A stretch of 13,938 bases of DNA from CAZVFH01 sp964626415 (GTDB lineage: Bacteria > Patescibacteriota > UBA1384 > XYA2-FULL-43-10 > CAINNR01): the NCBI GenBank assembly GCA_964626415.1, contig CAZVFH010000022.1, forward strand, positions 1 through 13,938, given 5' to 3'. The position numbers were made by a program, and so were the translations under genes. Under the pieces are notes generated by a model. The model did no database searches, was not told the DNA's origin, and was given only the letters and a program-made list of their open reading frames with translations. Every line of letters starts with the position of its first letter. Position 1 is the first letter of the stretch. This document shows, piece after piece, positions 11,872 through 13,938 of the stretch.

Positions 11872-13245
11872 TCACGACCGGAGTTTTCGCTGTCTCTTGA
11901 TCATCATAAAGATTAAAACTCCGGTAAGAATGACAGCGGCACTAAACAGAGTAATTGTCAGAGGAGTTATTAGTGAGTAGGTCGTGGCTTTTGCTGTTGT
12001 TTCAGCCAGCGCGGTTGCAGGAGCAGAGGATTTGCCGGCGTCGTTTTTGGCGATAAGCTCAACAATGTAGGATGTTCCGGCTTCGGTATTATTAAATTGG
12101 TAAGTCGTCGCATCTTTTTTAAGCTCCTCACTCTTGACTTTTTCTTCGCCTTTGAAAAGCGAAATTGTATAGCCGGCGAGATTGGTCTCACTGTTCGCTT
12201 GCCATTTAACCGAGATTGTGTCGGTTGTCGTGCTGACAATCGTTAACTTTTGCGGTTTTGCCGGCGGGGCGTCAGCCGGGATAGCGGCGGTGGCGGTGTT
12301 TGAGGAATAAGATTGTCCGCTGCCTTTATAAGCACGAACTTGATAGTAATATGTCTTGCCAACGGCAATATCTTGATCCAAATAATCAAGTTTGTCTTTC
12401 TTGGTATCTTTAATTTTTGTATAGCCCTTGTCTTTATTCTCCGATCGGAAAATTTTATAGCCGTCAATATCAGCAGTTGTCGAGGCCTTCCAAGCCAATT
12501 TTACTCCGTGATCGGCTTCAGAGTAGGCGGCAGTCAGCTCTAGCGGTTTGGCGATTGTCGTAGTTGGAGTTCCTAGGATTTCGCCGCTGCTAGTTGTGCT
12601 AGTTGTTCCGGTTGTCCCTCCCTGATCAACGGGTTGATCGTCTGATGGTCCGGCTGGTTGGTCGGGATCATAGCCAAAAGTCCGGAAGCCGAAATCTTGA
12701 TTGGCTTGAAAAACTGGTACTCCGTTGCGATATTTAAGTAACAAGAAACCATTGTTATAGCCGCTCGGCTCACTGTAGTACCATCTCAAATTAATATTAT
12801 TAGTTCCCAAACACAGCCAGTAGTAGTTGCTTGTATTGACTGTTGTTTCGCCGGAAGCATTAAATCTTTGCCACTGTCCAACTTCAAATTCTGTCGAAAC
12901 ATTTGCCGTGTAAGTTACAATTTCATTGCCAGGTTCATTGCCGTAAGCTCCTGTTGCTTCGTGTATTAGTGCTGATGCTGCTTCCCCAAACCCATAACCC
13001 AAAGGCAAATCCAAATAACTTGCCATGATGGATTTACCCGGTTTAAATTTTTGGCAGGGGACATATACATCTACATGTTTTACAATGTAGGACTTGTATC
13101 CTGGTGGGTTAGTATAATAAGGCGGGTAATTCAATTGATCCATTTCAATAGTCGCCGCCTGGCTTTTTTTGGCTGAAAGAGTAAAAATTGCTAAAGTTCC
13201 GGCGATTAAAATCGCAATCAATACAAAAACCATTGTTTTTTTCAT
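11872..13245 (-). CDS. Secreted, membrane-anchored surface protein with two Fn3 domains
   Basis: The 457-residue protein starts with a signal peptide (KK, hydrophobic 5-24, likely cleavage after SQA at 30). Residues 31-192 form an uncharacterised beta-rich, aromatic domain with two Cys (64 and 145) that could form a disulfide. A Pro/Asp/Gly then Thr/Ser-rich linker covers 193-232. Two fibronectin type III domains follow (about 234-323 and 328-416), each with the W..., Y..., YYY or SYIVELIAKN strand signatures. A Thr-rich spacer, a TM helix (about 427-449) and the basic tail KRQRKLRS end it. It should sit at the cell surface facing out and could mediate adhesion to a host or partner cell. The leader has a GAAA-capped hairpin. 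Confidence 0.85.
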   Translation of the reverse strand: MKKTMVFVLIAILIAGTLAIFTLSAKKSQAATIEMDQLNYPPYYTNPPGYKSYIVKHVDVYVPCQKFKPGKSIMASYLDLPLGYGFGEAASALIHEATGAYGNEPGNEIVTYTANVSTEFEVGQWQRFNASGETTVNTSNYYWLCLGTNNINLRWYYSEPSGYNNGFLLLKYRNGVPVFQANQDFGFRTFGYDPDQPAGPSDDQPVDQGGTTGTTSTTSSGEILGTPTTTIAKPLELTAAYSEADHGVKLAWKASTTADIDGYKIFRSENKDKGYTKIKDTKKDKLDYLDQDIAVGKTYYYQVRAYKGSGQSYSSNTATAAIPADAPPAKPQKLTIVSTTTDTISVKWQANSETNLAGYTISLFKGEEKVKSEELKKDATTYQFNNTEAGTSYIVELIAKNDAGKSSAPATALAETTAKATTYSLITPLTITLFSAAVILTGVLIFMMIKRQRKLRS

Positions 13246-13256
13246 AGTTCTTTGAC

Positions 13257-13272
13257 CCGATATTTCTATCGG
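13257..13272 (-). promoter_or_regulatory. 5' leader hairpin of the surface protein gene
   Basis: On the minus strand CCGATA-GAAA-TATCGG makes a six-pair stem with a GNRA tetraloop, 11 bases before the ATG at 13245. It is close enough to affect ribosome access or mRNA stability. No Shine-Dalgarno is seen between it and the ATG. Confidence 0.5.
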
Positions 13273-13301
13273 AATCCCTCGCTTAATTATTATATAATTC
13301 T

Positions 13302-13330
13302 ATTATAAACCAATTAATTTTTTTTGCAAA
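13302..13330 (-). promoter_or_regulatory. Promoter of the surface protein gene
   Basis: On the minus strand TTTGCA (13330-13325) and TATAAT (13307-13302) are 17 bp apart. A second TATAAT at 13294-13289 lacks a good -35 box. Confidence 0.55.
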
Positions 13331-13369
13331 TCGCTTTTTCCGAGCCATTTTTATTTCATCTATTAGCCA

Positions 13370-13404
13370 GCGAAAAAACTTCGCCGGTTGCGGAGTTTTT
13401 TCGC
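13370..13404 (-). terminator. Intrinsic terminator after the DUF378 gene
   Basis: GCGAAAAAACT (13370-13380) and AGTTTTTTCGC (13394-13404) are perfect inverted arms, and part of the inner sequence pairs too. The A6/T6 tracts suit termination in either direction. It starts 14 bp after the stop of the gene at 13418. Confidence 0.75.
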
Positions 13405-13417
13405 AATGAAACAGAAA

Positions 13418-13624
13418 CTATTTCTTGCCGTAGCCCCAAACAGTAAATAGCAGCCAGAGGGCGGAGAGTCCGACAAGTGCGTAGACAACGCGCGACATTG
13501 ACGACATATCGCCAAAAATCGCCGCCACCAAATCCCACTTGAAAAAACCGACAAGTCCCCAGTTTAGACCGCCGATGATGACAAGCACCACAGCAACCCA
13601 ATCAAAAGCCCCGAGTCCTTTCAT
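13418..13624 (-). CDS. DUF378-family small membrane protein
   Basis: A 68-residue protein. It has two hydrophobic helices (about 8-27 and 43-63) joined by a short loop. The sequence IIGGLNWGLVGFFKWDLVAAIFG followed by SRVVYALVGLSALWLL is the signature of DUF378 (YuzA-like) proteins, whose function is unknown. Length is normal for the family. The start is fixed by a strong Shine-Dalgarno AGGAGG before ATG and by an extended -10 promoter. Other open frames over this region are shadows. A terminator follows its stop. Confidence 0.93.
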   Translation of the reverse strand: MKGLGAFDWVAVVLVIIGGLNWGLVGFFKWDLVAAIFGDMSSMSRVVYALVGLSALWLLFTVWGYGKK

Positions 13625-13656
13625 TGTGCCTCCTTAATTAATATTCTCCTAAACTA

Positions 13657-13665
13657 ATTATATCA
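13657..13665 (-). promoter_or_regulatory. Extended -10 promoter of the DUF378 gene
   Basis: TGA directly followed by TATAAT on the minus strand, about 33 bp before the ATG at 13624. No clear -35 box. Confidence 0.6.
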
Positions 13666-13698
13666 CAAAAAATTCAATACAATTTATTCTCTTGTAAA

Positions 13699-13715
13699 AT
13701 ACCGCCAAGGGGTAT
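13699..13715. promoter_or_regulatory. CsoR-type operator-like inverted repeat
   Basis: ATACC-GCCAAGG-GGTAT is an inverted repeat with G/C-rich centre, the pattern of operators bound by CsoR/RcnR/FrmR repressors. A gene of that family starts at 13868. A further G tract with GTAT lies at 13728-13736. Confidence 0.5.
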
Positions 13716-13717
13716 AT

Positions 13718-13762
13718 TGTGGATAAGAGGGGGTATCCTTGTGGATAACTTATCCACAAGGA
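13718..13762. promoter_or_regulatory. Cluster of three consensus DnaA boxes, two in a 27-bp palindrome
   Basis: TGTGGATAA occurs at 13718-13726 and 13740-13748, and TTATCCACA at 13750-13758; each is a perfect DnaA-box match. The last two are arms of a perfect palindrome centred on C13749 and running 13736-13762. The following stretch to 13867 is AT-rich and has the direct repeat CTAATTTCTAAA (13770-13781 and 13785-13796). No gene is seen between 13625 and 13867. Confidence 0.6.
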
Positions 13763-13867
13763 AAATGTCTAATTTCTAAATCCTAATTTCTAAACAAATC
13801 CAAATAATCAAATCTTCAAATATTTGTAATTTCGTATTTTCGTTTTTATCAGTAATCCGTAGGAGAA

Positions 13868-13938
13868 ATGAAAATTTCCAGAATTCAAAATCGTCTAAAA
13901 CGAATTGAAGGTCAAGTTCGCGGAGTCGAGCAGATGGT
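13868..13938 (+). CDS. CsoR/RcnR/FrmR-family repressor, N terminus only
   Basis: The window ends after 23 full codons. MKISRIQNRLKRIEGQVRGVEQM is the first helix of the DUF156 family, in which RLKRIEGQVRG is nearly invariant. These all-helical tetramers repress metal (Cu, Ni/Co) or formaldehyde efflux and detoxification genes, and let go when they bind their ligand through Cys and His residues further along, which are outside the window. Start choice rests on AGGAG seven bases before the ATG. An operator-like repeat lies about 150 bp upstream, so autoregulation is likely. The ligand cannot be told. Confidence 0.9.
   Translation, partial: MKISRIQNRLKRIEGQVRGVEQM

Overview
The window looks like a chromosomal segment of a low-GC bacterium, most plausibly from the Patescibacteria (Candidate Phyla Radiation). 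The pointers are very short intergenic gaps, many small membrane or single-TM proteins of unknown function, several genes whose ATG lies only 6-7 nt after a consensus -10 box (leaderless mRNAs), a Fn3 surface protein with a C-terminal membrane anchor, and GC-rich palindromic repeats in an AT-rich background. TGA ends at least one intact gene, so the Gracilibacteria-type code is unlikely. The lineage is inferred from style, not from a marker gene.

Left part (1-5770): a long structured noncoding RNA of about 320 nt with its own -10 box and an intrinsic terminator; a palindrome interrupted by a GC-rich repeat; a minus-strand membrane protein; then a plus-strand pair encoding a DedA/VTT-like membrane protein and a P-type cation ATPase; then two envelope-anchored proteins, one with a coiled coil and one PsbP-like.

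Middle (5770-11056): an accessory island. It starts with two C-terminal remnants of paralogous ABC transporters on either side of a HicB-HicA-like toxin-antitoxin pair and a small excisionase-type HTH protein. It continues with a restriction-modification-like locus: an Mrr-like PD-(D/E)XK nuclease divergent from a DNA methyltransferase that carries the same kind of HTH at its N terminus, with back-to-back promoters between them. A DHH-phosphoesterase-like protein converges on the methyltransferase. The island ends in a tRNA-Asn gene that has been split in two. Its 5' piece, with a good promoter, lies at 11045-11056 and its 3' piece at 10464-10549. Each piece abuts a copy of a 57-59 bp GC-rich repeat, and between the copies sit a GIY-YIG endonuclease gene and an intact tRNA-Asn. 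The broken tRNA also carries a 31-nt palindromic insert exactly 3' of the anticodon.

Right part (11057-13938): a VIT1/CCC1-like membrane protein, an intergenic zone of hairpins, a secreted and membrane-anchored protein with two Fn3 domains, a DUF378 small membrane protein, and the start of a CsoR/FrmR-family metal-sensing repressor. The repressor is preceded by a CsoR-type operator, a 27-bp palindrome with two consensus DnaA boxes, a third box beside it, and an AT-rich repeat tract.

The most interesting signals are the GIY-YIG/tRNA-Asn element, the compact HTH-coupled methyltransferase/nuclease/DHH-like island, and the unidentified structured RNA.
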